DNA of 64,000 nucleotides, taken from the NCBI RefSeq assembly GCF_035306585.1, contig NZ_DATGNU010000077.1, positions 1 through 64,000 of the forward strand. Direction: 5' to 3'. This document shows positions 33,421-42,444 of this stretch, one piece after another. This DNA comes from Galbibacter sp035306585 (GTDB lineage Bacteria > Bacteroidota > Bacteroidia > Flavobacteriales > Flavobacteriaceae). The notes under the pieces are model-generated. The model searched no databases. It worked only from the letters and a program-made list of their open reading frames with translations, and was not told where the DNA came from. How positions within the stretch are numbered: position 1 is the stretch's first letter; every line of letters begins with the position of its first letter. The translations under genes and the position numbers were made by a program.

Positions 33421-34680
33421 TTAAGATGATTTGAGCGCTAAGCTATTGTTGGCGATAATTCCATATGTTTTTCCCTTTAACTGCTTGCCTGTAAAGGCAC
33501 AGTTTTTAGATAAGGAAAGGATGTCAGTCTCACTAAACTTATAACTCGCATCAGGATTAAATAGCGATATATTTGCCTTGCTTCCCACTGCTATTTCATC
33601 CTCAGGTATAGCGAATCTTTCTTTGCCCGAGGTGAGTACTTTTATTACTGTCTCTAATGGAAACTCCTGTAGTAGGAGTCCAAAGCTCGCCTCCAGACCA
33701 ATAGTTCCGTAAAGAGCGTGGTCAAATTCAATATTTTTGTTTTCAACATCAATAGGGTTGTGGTCTGTGGTAACAAAATCAATAATTCCGTCTTTTATTC
33801 CTTCCACAAGTGCTCTGCGGTCTGCCTCCTGGCGTAGGGGAGGGAGCAATTTGTAATTGGTGTCAAAATCTTCTAACGCACTTTCATTGAGCACTAGGTT
33901 GGCAAGTGCGACACTACAGCTTACATCAAGACCTTTTTCTTTTGCTTGTTTAATTAACTCAACACTTATTTTGGTTGAAATCGTAGGAATGTGAAGTTTA
34001 CCTCCAGTATATTCCAAAATAAATAGATCTCGGGCAATTTGAAGCTGTTCTGCAAGCGCTGGAATCCCTTTTAGGCCAAGCTTAGTGCTGGTAACACCTT
34101 CATTTACAACTCCTTTTCCAATAATTTTGTTTTCCATAGGAAATGAAAGGACCAGACCATTAAAATTTTGTGTGTATTGAAGTGCAATTTTAAGTAAATT
34201 GGGGTTTTCTATAGGTCTTTGATAGTCTCCAAATGCTATAGCCCCGGCTTTATTCATATCGAAAAGTTCTGCCAGATCAACGCCTTTACTTGAAGCAGTT
34301 AATGCAGCTATAGGATATAGACTTGTAGCCATTGCTTGGCTTTTAGATTTTATAAATCCGATATCGGCATTAGTATCTGCTACAGGGTGAGTGTTGGGGT
34401 TAACTGCAACGGCAGTATATCCGCTCAAGGCGGCTGTACGAAGCCCGTTTTCAATTGTTTCTCTATCTTCAAATCCAGGTTCTCCAAAACTGACACTAGA
34501 ATCAAACCAACCTGGAGAAACATGAAGATTCTCTAATGAAATTTCTCTAACCTCAATCGTTGGTTGGATTTGGTCTTCAATTTTAGATATCCTACCATCT
34601 ATAATCAGAATGTCTTTGATCTGTTGATTATAACTTTGGTTAGGGGCGATTATCTTAGCAGACTTTATAAGGATATTCAT
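33421..34680 (-). CDS. Dihydroorotase-like amidohydrolase lacking metal ligands
   Basis: 419 aa. The amidohydrolase fold of dihydroorotase is clear: ILIKSAKII..., PGWFDSSVSFGEPGFEDRE, NPNTHPVADT, KLHIPTISTKISVELI and FVTTDHNPID. The catalytic D-x-H-x-H-x-R is replaced by D60-S-S-V-S-F-G, losing both His ligands and the substrate Arg, and a later His pair (PHHLL in active enzymes) reads ALANL. It is therefore probably not a working dihydroorotase and may be structural or regulatory, as non-catalytic DHOase subunits that partner aspartate transcarbamoylase are known. Start: ATG at 34680, whose ATGA overlaps the stop of the BatA-like gene; the longer frame is rejected. Confidence 0.8.
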   Translation of the reverse strand: MNILIKSAKIIAPNQSYNQQIKDILIIDGRISKIEDQIQPTIEVREISLENLHVSPGWFDSSVSFGEPGFEDRETIENGLRTAALSGYTAVAVNPNTHPVADTNADIGFIKSKSQAMATSLYPIAALTASSKGVDLAELFDMNKAGAIAFGDYQRPIENPNLLKIALQYTQNFNGLVLSFPMENKIIGKGVVNEGVTSTKLGLKGIPALAEQLQIARDLFILEYTGGKLHIPTISTKISVELIKQAKEKGLDVSCSVALANLVLNESALEDFDTNYKLLPPLRQEADRRALVEGIKDGIIDFVTTDHNPIDVENKNIEFDHALYGTIGLEASFGLLLQEFPLETVIKVLTSGKERFAIPEDEIAVGSKANISLFNPDASYKFSETDILSLSKNCAFTGKQLKGKTYGIIANNSLALKSS

Positions 34681-36584
34681 TTGAAATATTTTTGGATAAG
34701 AAGTTCTAAACATAAAAAGAATAGTGCAAAAATAGCAAACCATTTCCAAAGCTCATTGATATTGTTTTCACTTTTTAATTGCTTAAAAATTTGGGATGCA
34801 CTTTTAATTGCATCTGGGTGAAAATCGGCCTTGGATAAATATTCTTGCTGACTTTCATTGCGTTGATAATTAAAACTTAAGGAAAGTACTTTTTCCTGCT
34901 GTTTCTTTACCTGATAAGTCCCTTCCTTTGATGGGTATTCTCCCGTTGTAATGGAAATATAGTTTTGATTATTGACCTGTAGAGGAATAAAAGACTCGTG
35001 CGTGTTCTCTAAGGTGAGCACCTGATCTTGATCAAGCTGTGTGTTTATGGCTATAGTGTGAGGTTCCCCTAATTGATAATATAATGTGGCAATAGGGAGA
35101 CTTTGCTGGGCCATATTAAAAAACACCGGAACAATCAAAGGTGAATTTTGAAAATTACCTGAAAGGGTGCTTAAAGGTGCCGTAAAAGCATAATTTCCAT
35201 TAACCTCCACTAAAAAGTCGTTGCCGTCCTGATAGCTTAGTACGCTTTGATAATTCCCATCAATTTCAAAGCTATTTGATACTTTAGGATACTCGAAGTT
35301 CGCCACCTGAGATTCAAAAACATTTTCAAATAAGGGATGTTGGTACTTAATAGTTGTGATGTGCCTTTGGTTACTATTAGCTTTGGTGAATTTAAGATCT
35401 GCTAGAAATGGAAAAAGAGGTTGAGAGGAAATTATATAATCGTTCTTATCGGGAATTACACAAATTTTTACGCCATCCCTGCACGCTTGTTCTAAAGCGG
35501 CTATTAATGAATTTGGCAAGGAAGGAAGTTGGTTTAGAATAATTAAATTTTGCTGTGATAACCCATTGTAATTAAGATTGTTATACGGCATGCTTTTATA
35601 ATTGAAAGCATCTGGAGTATAGATTCGTTGTAGGAATTGATCATCGGACCCATTGATACTAAGAACATTTATCTTTACTGAGGCATTTATGGAAAAATAG
35701 AGATTGTTGTCATAACTCATCCCTTTGTCATTTACTGAAATATGACCGTTTGTAAACTCCTTATCAACATTGAATGTTACCGTAGCACGATTGTTTTTAA
35801 ATTCAGCAGAGGTCTTGGCATACATTTCATTGTTATGATACAAAGTCACAGGGGTAGCAGTGCTATCATCATTGTTTGACAATAAGACAGTAATTTGGTG
35901 ATGCTCAGGAGTTTTTAGGGAAATATATGCGCTGTCGATCACTGTATTTACGGTGGATATTCCTTGAAGGGGTATAAAGTAAGTATTGATTTCTAAGGGA
36001 GGATTTTCTGGCAATTGCCGCTGTTGAAAATCGGAGAAAATGAGTAAGTTCTTCACTTTCACCTCTTGGGTAAAAAGGCGGTTTGAACTACGAAATATGG
36101 CCTCAAGTGACAACTGCTCATTACTGTAGGACGTTTTGATTAAATTATTCTTGATCTTCTCAATGGTAGTGTTTTTGAATGTGTCTGTATTGGTTAACAG
36201 GCTGAAGGTTTGCGTTTTTGGAAATTGCTCTAGAACCTCATTTATAGCTTCTTGTAGTAAGGTTCCTTTAGTACCCTGAAGCTGCATACTAAAAGAGTTG
36301 TCAATATAAATAACTGTTTCAACCTTGTGATTTTTGAGGTCTAGTTTTGACAAATATGGTTCCGCAAAAGCAATTACAAGGCAGAGAGTACTGAGAATTC
36401 GCATTAAAAGAATAAGCCATTTTTTAATTTGAGACTGTTTGTTGGTCTGACGACGGACCTCCCATAGAACTTGTACATTGGTAAAGGCTTCCTTTTGGTA
36501 CTTTCGCAACTTAAAAAGATGAATAACAATGGGAATGAGTACAAGAAAGAGTGCCCAAAGAATTTCTGGATGTTTAAATTGCAT
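34677..36584 (-). CDS. BatA-like protein with von Willebrand factor A-type domain
   Basis: 635 aa. The N-terminal HPEILWALFLVLIPIVIHLF and FTNVQVLWEV... are the BatA aerotolerance-regulator N-terminal domain with two membrane helices (about 8-25 and 55-75). A VWA-like domain follows (ETVIYIDNSFSMQLQG is the metal-binding D-x-S-x-S), then a long beta-rich extracytoplasmic part. A last helix is near 610-628. It resembles proteins that accompany Bat/MoxR systems, but no MoxR ATPase is nearby. It starts an operon with the dihydroorotase-like gene (4-base overlap). Confidence 0.75.
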   Translation of the reverse strand: MQFKHPEILWALFLVLIPIVIHLFKLRKYQKEAFTNVQVLWEVRRQTNKQSQIKKWLILLMRILSTLCLVIAFAEPYLSKLDLKNHKVETVIYIDNSFSMQLQGTKGTLLQEAINEVLEQFPKTQTFSLLTNTDTFKNTTIEKIKNNLIKTSYSNEQLSLEAIFRSSNRLFTQEVKVKNLLIFSDFQQRQLPENPPLEINTYFIPLQGISTVNTVIDSAYISLKTPEHHQITVLLSNNDDSTATPVTLYHNNEMYAKTSAEFKNNRATVTFNVDKEFTNGHISVNDKGMSYDNNLYFSINASVKINVLSINGSDDQFLQRIYTPDAFNYKSMPYNNLNYNGLSQQNLIILNQLPSLPNSLIAALEQACRDGVKICVIPDKNDYIISSQPLFPFLADLKFTKANSNQRHITTIKYQHPLFENVFESQVANFEYPKVSNSFEIDGNYQSVLSYQDGNDFLVEVNGNYAFTAPLSTLSGNFQNSPLIVPVFFNMAQQSLPIATLYYQLGEPHTIAINTQLDQDQVLTLENTHESFIPLQVNNQNYISITTGEYPSKEGTYQVKKQQEKVLSLSFNYQRNESQQEYLSKADFHPDAIKSASQIFKQLKSENNINELWKWFAIFALFFLCLELLIQKYFK

Positions 36585-36606
36585 TCCTAGTTTTTATTTG
36601 TCAAAT

Positions 36607-36636
36607 CAAATATACAATTTAAGTTACATCACCCAA
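36607..36636 (-). promoter_or_regulatory. Promoter of the BatA-like operon
   Basis: On the minus strand TTG (36636-36634), 19-base spacer, TATATTTG (36614-36607). This is an ideal match and predicts a 5' UTR of about 17 bases before the ATG at 36584. Confidence 0.65.
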
Positions 36637-36798
36637 CTAAGTAAACCACAATGTTTGTTTCATTAGAAATAATTTGAATACTATATGTAATGTCCTAAGG
36701 AGATTTGATTGGTCGGGTAATTTTATAACATATTATGCATTGCAAATAATTGAATTTTTAGTTTCAATAAATGAAAAACTATTGAAATTGTTTTGGCA

Positions 36799-37563
36799 TC
36801 AAAATCCCTCAAATACACCTAGCCCAAAGAGGGCAAAATCGTATTTTACAGGATCTTTAGGATCTAGTTTTCGTAAAGAACGGTCAAGTTCTAATAAGGC
36901 TTTGGCATCATTTTGTTTGCGATGAAGCAGTCCAAGTTTTCTGGCTACTCTACCCGAATGTACATCTAAGGGGCAGGATAACACCGCTGGCAAAATGGAG
37001 GGCCAGATTCCAAAATCCACGCCGGAATTATCATCTCTAACCATCCATCTGAGAAACATATTAATTCTCTTGGCAGCTGATCCTTTTTCAGGGTTGGGAA
37101 CATGCTTTTGTGTACGTGCTAAATGTTCGTTTTCAAAGAAGGTATCTTTCAATCGAGCAATGGCAGGTTGGGTAGATTCATTAGTGCTGTGTTTACTAAA
37201 GAACTGCTCCAATCCATGATGATTTACATAAATGTGTTGTAGGCTTTTAATAAATTGAATAAAATCGTATCCGTTAAATGTTCTATGAACAAAGGGAAGG
37301 AGTCTTTTTAGCTGCTGTTCTTTGTGATGAAGGACAAAGTCATAAGGACTCTCACCCATGAGCTCCATCATTTTAGTGGCGTTTGTGATGATACTTTTAC
37401 GGTTTCCCCAAGCGATAGAAGCCGTTAGAAAACCTGCAATTTCAATATCTTCCTTAAGTTGAAATCTATGCGGGATTTGGATAGGGTCGCTCTCCACAAA
37501 TCGAGGATGATTGTAATATGCTACTTTTTCATCTAAGAATTCTTTGAGTTCCTTATGAGTCAA
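36799..37563 (-). CDS. TIGR02757 family protein (DUF2400)
   Basis: 254 aa. The N-terminus (ELKEFLDEKVAYYNHPRFVESDPI), IAWGNRKSIITNATKMMELM and the central FLRWMVRDDNSGVDFG with SCPLDVHSGRVARKLGL are the signatures of TIGR02757. The LDVHSGRVAR segment resembles the helix-hairpin-helix DNA-glycosylase region with an Asp, and the family has been compared to that fold; its activity is unknown. It ends an operon with the LolD-like gene upstream (47-base gap). The 214 bases beyond it toward the BatA-like gene hold only the promoter. Confidence 0.8.
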   Translation of the reverse strand: MTHKELKEFLDEKVAYYNHPRFVESDPIQIPHRFQLKEDIEIAGFLTASIAWGNRKSIITNATKMMELMGESPYDFVLHHKEQQLKRLLPFVHRTFNGYDFIQFIKSLQHIYVNHHGLEQFFSKHSTNESTQPAIARLKDTFFENEHLARTQKHVPNPEKGSAAKRINMFLRWMVRDDNSGVDFGIWPSILPAVLSCPLDVHSGRVARKLGLLHRKQNDAKALLELDRSLRKLDPKDPVKYDFALFGLGVFEGF

Positions 37564-37610
37564 AACCTTGAATTTATATTAAAATATGCTTTAAGTGATC
37601 TTTGGTGGGT

Positions 37611-38270
37611 TTAATGAAAATTACCATCTATCATGGTGAGCTTACGATCCGCCATAGCTGCTAATTCTTCATTGTGAGTAACAATTACGAAAGTCTGACC
37701 GAAGGTGTCTCTTAATTCAAAAAACAGCTTATGCAACCGTTCTGCACTCTCGGAATCCAAATTTCCACTGGGCTCATCTGCAAATACAACCGAGGGGTTA
37801 TTCATCAATGCCCTTGCAACGGCTACCCTTTGTTGCTCTCCTCCAGAGAGTTCATTGGGTTTGTGATCACTACGATTAGAAAGTCCTAGAAAGGTGAGTA
37901 ATTCCATAGCCTTTTTTTTGGCCTGCTCAACAGGTGTATTTTTAATAAAGGCTGGAATACAAACATTTTCTAAGGCAGTAAACTCGGGTAATAATTGATG
38001 AAACTGAAAAATAAATCCGATGTGCTGGTTTCTAAATTTTGCCAATTCTTTATCGGATAAGGTGGCCACCTCGGTGTCATTTATAATAAGGGATAAATCT
38101 GCTGTTTTGTCAGCTTTATCTAAGGTTCCGAGAATTTGCAATAGCGTGGTTTTTCCAGCACCTGAGGCGCCTACAATAGAGATGATTTCTCCTTTATTAA
38201 TTTGGACATCTACTCCTTTTAAGACCTCTAAATCCCCGTAGGTTTTATGGATATTCTTTGCCTGTATCAT
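37611..38270 (-). CDS. lolD: ABC transporter ATP-binding protein (LolD-like)
   Basis: 219 aa, the length of LolD/MacB-type ATPases. Walker A GASGAGKTTLL, Q-loop FQFHQLLPEFTALENV, signature ELSGGEQQRVA, Walker B VVFADEPSGNLD and H-loop VTHNEELA are all intact. LolD powers release of lipoproteins from the inner membrane for transport to the outer membrane. No LolC/E permease is beside it, which is usual in Flavobacteriaceae, so the partner cannot be seen. Start: ATG at 38268-38270. Confidence 0.85.
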   Translation of the reverse strand: MIQAKNIHKTYGDLEVLKGVDVQINKGEIISIVGASGAGKTTLLQILGTLDKADKTADLSLIINDTEVATLSDKELAKFRNQHIGFIFQFHQLLPEFTALENVCIPAFIKNTPVEQAKKKAMELLTFLGLSNRSDHKPNELSGGEQQRVAVARALMNNPSVVFADEPSGNLDSESAERLHKLFFELRDTFGQTFVIVTHNEELAAMADRKLTMIDGNFH

Positions 38271-38424
38271 CAATTCACATAATTATGTTGCTAAGGTAAC
38301 TTGTTTCTAAAGAATATCAAATTAAAGAAACTTAGAGATTTTTCACTATATTTAGCATTTAAGAATCCTTTCATTTATTGGATTTGATTCCAATTAAGGA
38401 ATTAGCTATATAAACCACTATTTT

Positions 38425-39021
38425 ATGGGCTACAAAACCTTTAATGAGTATGCTATTCAGACCACAGATGCTCTAAAGAACAATTATACTAAAATAATTA
38501 ATGAACTCGGAGAGGATACCCAACGGGAAGGACTTGTAAAAACTCCAGAACGCGCTGCTAAAGCAATGCAATTTCTCACTCAAGGGTACAATCAAGACGC
38601 TACACAGATCATTAAAAGTGCCATGTTTAAAGAAGACTACAATGAGATGGTCATTGTAAAGGATATTGAACTCTACTCCTTATGTGAGCATCATTTGCTA
38701 CCATTTTTTGGTAAAGCACACATTGCCTATATTCCTAATGGCTACATTGTAGGTCTTAGTAAATTACCAAGAATAGTCGATGTGTTTTCGCGTCGGCTCC
38801 AGGTTCAGGAAAGATTGACCCATGACATTTTAGAATGTATAAATGACACGCTCAACCCTCAAGGGGTTGCTGTGGTTATAGAGGCTTCACATATGTGTAT
38901 GATGATGCGAGGTGTTCAAAAACAAAATTCTACCACTACTACATCAGGGTTTAGAGGACAATTTGAGAAAATTGAAACACGGAATGAATTTTTAAAATTG
39001 ATAAGTTCTGATTTATCCTAA
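38425..39021 (+). CDS. folE: GTP cyclohydrolase I
   Basis: 198 aa. It makes 7,8-dihydroneopterin triphosphate, the first step of folate (and tetrahydropterin/queuosine precursor) synthesis. Zinc ligands appear as C87 and H90 in LCEHHLLPFFGKAHIAYIPNG and the third Cys in EASHMCMMMRGVQ. GLSKLPRIVDVFSRRLQVQE is the signature of the homodecameric type IA enzyme. Divergent from the LolD-like gene. No other folate gene is nearby. Confidence 0.95.
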   Translation: MGYKTFNEYAIQTTDALKNNYTKIINELGEDTQREGLVKTPERAAKAMQFLTQGYNQDATQIIKSAMFKEDYNEMVIVKDIELYSLCEHHLLPFFGKAHIAYIPNGYIVGLSKLPRIVDVFSRRLQVQERLTHDILECINDTLNPQGVAVVIEASHMCMMMRGVQKQNSTTTTSGFRGQFEKIETRNEFLKLISSDLS

Positions 39022-39024
39022 AGA

Positions 39025-39039
39025 TGGCACCTTTTTTGT
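39025..39039 (+). promoter_or_regulatory. Possible sigma-54 (RpoN) promoter
   Basis: TGGCAC (39025-39030), five bases, TTG (39036-39038) then T. The GG-to-GC spacing of the -24/-12 promoter is kept exactly; the second C is T. It lies 25 bases before the ATG at 39064. Confidence 0.35.
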
Positions 39040-39063
39040 TTAATGCTAACCAAAGCAACAAAG

Positions 39064-39357
39064 ATGGAAAACACTAATAAATATACCAAACTTTTTCTTA
39101 GCTTATTGTTTGATGCTGTAGGCATGTTATCTTTTGTGATCCCAGGGATAGGGGAGTTTTCAGATGTGATTTGGGCGCCGATTTCTGGTTGGCTTATGAC
39201 CCAACTTTATAAAGGCAAGATTGGTCGTACCGCGGGGGTAATTACCTTTGTAGAAGAGTTAATGCCTGGAATAGACATAATTCCTACCTTTACAATAACT
39301 TGGTTCTATACCTACGTGCTTAACAAGGAGCGGCTAGAACAAGCAGTCCATAATTAA
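39064..39357 (+). CDS. Small membrane protein, function unknown
   Basis: 97 aa with three to four hydrophobic segments (LFLSLLFDAVGMLSFVIPGIG, DVIWAPISGWLMTQLY, GVITFVEELMPGIDIIPTFTI). I do not recognise a named family, though the GxGEFSDVIWAPISG segment looks conserved. The frame also begins at an ATG at 39043, but if the -24/-12 element is real that codon would lie upstream of the transcript start, so 39064 is preferred. It is followed by a strong bidirectional terminator. It may be stress-inducible given the promoter; that is a guess. Confidence 0.6.
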   Translation: MENTNKYTKLFLSLLFDAVGMLSFVIPGIGEFSDVIWAPISGWLMTQLYKGKIGRTAGVITFVEELMPGIDIIPTFTITWFYTYVLNKERLEQAVHN

Positions 39358-39362
39358 ATGGA

Positions 39363-39400
39363 AAAAACCCTGACAAATGAAACATTTATACAGGGTTTTT
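39363..39400. terminator. Bidirectional intrinsic terminator
   Basis: AAAAACCCTG / CAGGGTTTTT (39391-39400), perfect 10-bp stem with A and T runs, between a plus-strand and a minus-strand gene. Confidence 0.8.
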
Positions 39401-39423
39401 AACCTATAGGTTAGGGAGAGGTA

Positions 39424-41679
39424 CTATAATGTTAGGGTTAATCCCAGATTAATATTCCTTCCAATATTGTATATCCCATCCGTTTTCAAACGTGACAAAT
39501 GTGAAATATACTCGGCATTAAAAATGTTGTTGGCGGTTATTCTAAAGTAAATAGGTAGGTTTAAGATCTCGGCAGAGGCACCTACGCCTGCATTGAGCAA
39601 AGTATATGCTTCGGTAGGGTCTTCAAAAGTACCAATTTTATTTTGATTAAAGGTGCTTTCTAATGTTAAAAATGCATAAGAATCAGTTATTTTTTTTCCC
39701 TTAAACTCAACTCTTAATGTGTTGGAGAGTGTATTGGCAGGGATTAAAGGGATATGTTGACCGCTGTCGGATAATTTTCCAATAACCATTTCATAGGTGC
39801 TCTCAAAATGCATCCATTCTATAGCGTGGGGGTGTAGGTGTATCCCTACTTCACCACCGTATAATTCACTATCATTTTGGGTATACTGATACACCGGACT
39901 CTCACTGATAAAGTCCCCTGTAGGCTGCAAATATATATAGTTGTTAATGGTGTTGTAAAAGCCATTAGCATATACCTCTAAATGTCTATTGTTGTATTCC
40001 AAAGAAAGATCAAACTGAATATTTTGTTCATTTTCCAGGTCAGCTTGACCAATTTCGTATCGATTTGCGCCACTGTGTCCTCCATTAGAGGTGAGTTCAG
40101 AAAGGTTAGGGGCCCGAAATCCTGAAGCTACATTGATTCGAGAGATAAAATTCTCTAAGAACTCAAAGCGGTAACCAGCCGAGGCGTTAAAACTATTGTA
40201 GTTTTTTGTGATGGCAGGAAAATAGGATTCTTCACCTTCTACTGCAGCGCTCTTGGTGTCGATTTTTCGGTTGTCATATCGAACCCCAAATTGTAAGTCA
40301 CTGTTTTCCATGTGGTAATGTGAGGTGGCCATGATGCCAAAATCTGTAGTAGAGGCGTCGGGAATTAGTAGTTCTTCCCCAAAATTTTCATTGGTTTGAT
40401 GCATACCTTGCAAACCAAAAATGGTTTCAAGATCACCTATTTTCGGAAAATGATATTGAAGGTTATAACTAAGAGTTTTTAAGCGCATATCAAGAGCAGC
40501 TTCTTCTGCACTGTGGTGATGATCCTCTTGATGATGTTCCTCTTCATGGTGATGATGATGTTCTTCAAATTCCAATCGCTTGTTACTCGTGTAGCCCAAA
40601 ATTATATCCAAACTGCTGGTATCAAAATTAAGCACGCTTTTAAGACTTAAAATATGATTGTCCAATTCTTGATAGGGCAGAATCGGTGTTCTGTGTCTGT
40701 TTTTTGTTCCAGCTTCCTCGGGTATGCCGATTTGTGAATGATTGTAATTATATCGTAGCTCTGTTTGGAAATTATCGAAATTATAAGCTATTCCCGTTTT
40801 TAAATCGTACTCTGAGAACCTTGAATTTGTTGTGTAAAGATCATTTCCAGCTTTGTAATCTGCATGCGAAGTGTGGGCCCCTCTTAAAAGAAATTTAAAT
40901 AGGTCTGTGGATTTTTTAAAACCAGCATTGGCACTATAACCATCGGTGTTCGTGTAATAATCTAGGTTCACATCAGCTTTATGGGTATTACTTGCCGCGA
41001 ATTTCTCCGGATTTAAATAAAGGACGCCTCCTAAGGCATCAGAGCCATAAAGCAATGAAGCAGGGCCTTTTATTACTTCTATACTCTGAATTCCAGCATC
41101 GTTGATTCCAAGACCATGTTCACCTCCAAATTGTTGGTTTTCTAGACGAATGCCTTGGGTGTAGACCAAAACACGGTTACCACTGAGTCCCCGAATTACG
41201 GGCTTTCCGATGCCTACCCCTGTTGAAAGGGTTGATACGCCAGAAATCTTGGAGATTCCATCGGATAGGGTAATAGCGCCTTGGGTTTTTAATTTTTGAA
41301 CATTGGCCTGGGTAACTTTCATTACGTTTTCCCTTTGAAGCTTATGGAATGGTGTCGAGACAATAACTTCATCCATTTCTATGGCAGAATGAGTTAATTC
41401 CACTTTTAGTATCGTATCATTTGGAAAAGAAATCATCTTTGAAAAGGATTTAAATCCAATTGCCGAAATGATGAGTTGATATCTTCCATTTGGAATGCCT
41501 GTTAGGTTGAATCGACCATCAACATCGGTATTACTACCTTTTTCGAGTGTAGGTATATATATAGTGGCAAAGGGAATTGGCGTGTGCACCTGTGCTTCGG
41601 TTACAATACCTTTGAGATTATTTTGTGCAACAATGGAGGTCGTTGCTAAAAGCAGCGACATGACAATAAGTTTTTTCAC
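39424..41679 (-). CDS. TonB-dependent receptor with His-rich loop (ZnuD-like metal uptake)
   Basis: 751 aa. Signal peptide 1-18 (SIVAQ), CarboxypepD_reg-like domain (about 22-105), plug (about 115-230: VLVYTQGIRLENQQFGGEHG, SIEVIKGPASLLYGSDALGG) and a barrel ending LGLTLTL. Within a barrel loop near residues 371-392 is a His/Glu/Asp-rich segment (EEHHHHHEEEHHQEDHHH). This pattern is typical of ZnuD-type zinc receptors and some copper or nickel ones. It needs TonB energy and acts in the outer membrane. A His-rich secreted protein gene lies 119 bases upstream. Which metal cannot be decided from sequence. Confidence 0.8.
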   Translation of the reverse strand: MKKLIVMSLLLATTSIVAQNNLKGIVTEAQVHTPIPFATIYIPTLEKGSNTDVDGRFNLTGIPNGRYQLIISAIGFKSFSKMISFPNDTILKVELTHSAIEMDEVIVSTPFHKLQRENVMKVTQANVQKLKTQGAITLSDGISKISGVSTLSTGVGIGKPVIRGLSGNRVLVYTQGIRLENQQFGGEHGLGINDAGIQSIEVIKGPASLLYGSDALGGVLYLNPEKFAASNTHKADVNLDYYTNTDGYSANAGFKKSTDLFKFLLRGAHTSHADYKAGNDLYTTNSRFSEYDLKTGIAYNFDNFQTELRYNYNHSQIGIPEEAGTKNRHRTPILPYQELDNHILSLKSVLNFDTSSLDIILGYTSNKRLEFEEHHHHHEEEHHQEDHHHSAEEAALDMRLKTLSYNLQYHFPKIGDLETIFGLQGMHQTNENFGEELLIPDASTTDFGIMATSHYHMENSDLQFGVRYDNRKIDTKSAAVEGEESYFPAITKNYNSFNASAGYRFEFLENFISRINVASGFRAPNLSELTSNGGHSGANRYEIGQADLENEQNIQFDLSLEYNNRHLEVYANGFYNTINNYIYLQPTGDFISESPVYQYTQNDSELYGGEVGIHLHPHAIEWMHFESTYEMVIGKLSDSGQHIPLIPANTLSNTLRVEFKGKKITDSYAFLTLESTFNQNKIGTFEDPTEAYTLLNAGVGASAEILNLPIYFRITANNIFNAEYISHLSRLKTDGIYNIGRNINLGLTLTL

Positions 41680-41798
41680 TAAGCGAATGTATTAAAATAT
41701 AAGGATGGTCTAGATGCCAGTATTGCATATAGCACCATGACCTTAATTTAGTTAAACTGAGTTTGATTTAGAGAAGGAAGCTCTCTTTTTTAGGACAT

Positions 41799-42125
41799 TT
41801 AAACTAAAGGAGGTGCACGTAATGAAAAATAGCGCTTCTGTTGGTCGCTTAAATAGAGGTACGCACTGAAAATTAGTTCCCTTGTAGGCTCCAGAATTAT
41901 AAAGGAATAAATTGGTGGGGTGTATAGCATCTGAGGTGCATGATGAAAATCGTACAATTTACAATGAAAATCGTATTGATGAAAGTGAGTTTGTTGATGT
42001 TCATCACAGCTAATGTGCTGATGGCCTACAGTAAAGTGAGTAAAATGCAGGATGGAAGGCGTCAGTATGCCAGTAAATAGCACAAAACTTAATAAAACAA
42101 TAATATGTTTTTGAGGGTTTCTCAT
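41799..42125 (-). CDS. His-rich small secreted or membrane-anchored protein
   Basis: 108 aa. A hydrophobic N-terminal segment (IIVLLSFVLFTGILTPSIL, residues 8-26) is followed by a cluster of His and two Cys: HFTHFTVGHQHISCDEHQQ, then THFHQYDFHCKLYDFHH. This is a plausible metal-binding region on the periplasmic side. The C-terminus is Tyr/Leu rich. I do not recognise a named family. It starts 4 bases after the DUF6787-like gene and precedes the His-loop TonB receptor, suggesting metal capture or delivery for that receptor. Confidence 0.6.
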   Translation of the reverse strand: MRNPQKHIIVLLSFVLFTGILTPSILHFTHFTVGHQHISCDEHQQTHFHQYDFHCKLYDFHHAPQMLYTPPIYSFIILEPTRELIFSAYLYLSDQQKRYFSLRAPPLV

Positions 42126-42129
42126 CCAA

Positions 42130-42426
42130 TTATTTAATCCTAATTCCCATTCGTCTTAACATCTTCTTTTCAAAATTCCAGAAGAAGTCAAATTGGCCAA
42201 AAAGCCAACCTATGATAACAAGCAATATTTGGTATATTGGAAAGATCAAGATCAAACGAAGTACCCAATGGAGTATAGGATGAATTACATCCGAACTGAT
42301 CCCAATAAGTTCCACAAATGGTCCAGCTAGTCTAGCCGAAGCAGAACCTGTAATGGCAAAAACGACAAAGATAACAACCAATTGAAAATTAGAAGAAATA
42401 CCCCAGCGCTGTTTTAATTTTTCCAT
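42130..42426 (-). CDS. DUF6787-like small membrane protein
   Basis: 98 aa. MEKLKQRWGISSNFQLVVIF opens it, then two hydrophobic helices (about residues 15-35 and 55-80, LRLILIFPIYQILLVIIGWLFG) and a basic C-terminus (FEKKMLRRMGIRIK). The family is found in Bacteroidota and has no known function. The start is the ATG at 42424-42426: the promoter at 42445-42472 lies just upstream and rules out the extended frame. It begins an apparent operon with the His-rich protein and perhaps the TonB receptor. Confidence 0.65.
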   Translation of the reverse strand: MEKLKQRWGISSNFQLVVIFVVFAITGSASARLAGPFVELIGISSDVIHPILHWVLRLILIFPIYQILLVIIGWLFGQFDFFWNFEKKMLRRMGIRIK

Positions 42427-42444
42427 TTCAATATAATCAAAGCA

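Noticed and set aside
33421..34749. Longer dihydroorotase-like frame starting at 34749
   Set aside because: The extra 23 residues overlap the end of the BatA-like gene and do not fit the family; the ATGA overlap at 34677-34680 is the natural start.
38425..39021. Assigning the double-GNAT protein (13822-14940) as a GTP cyclohydrolase, as I recall some databases do
   Set aside because: The real GTP cyclohydrolase I (CEHH zinc site) is at 38425-39021; the GNAT-like protein shares none of its motifs.
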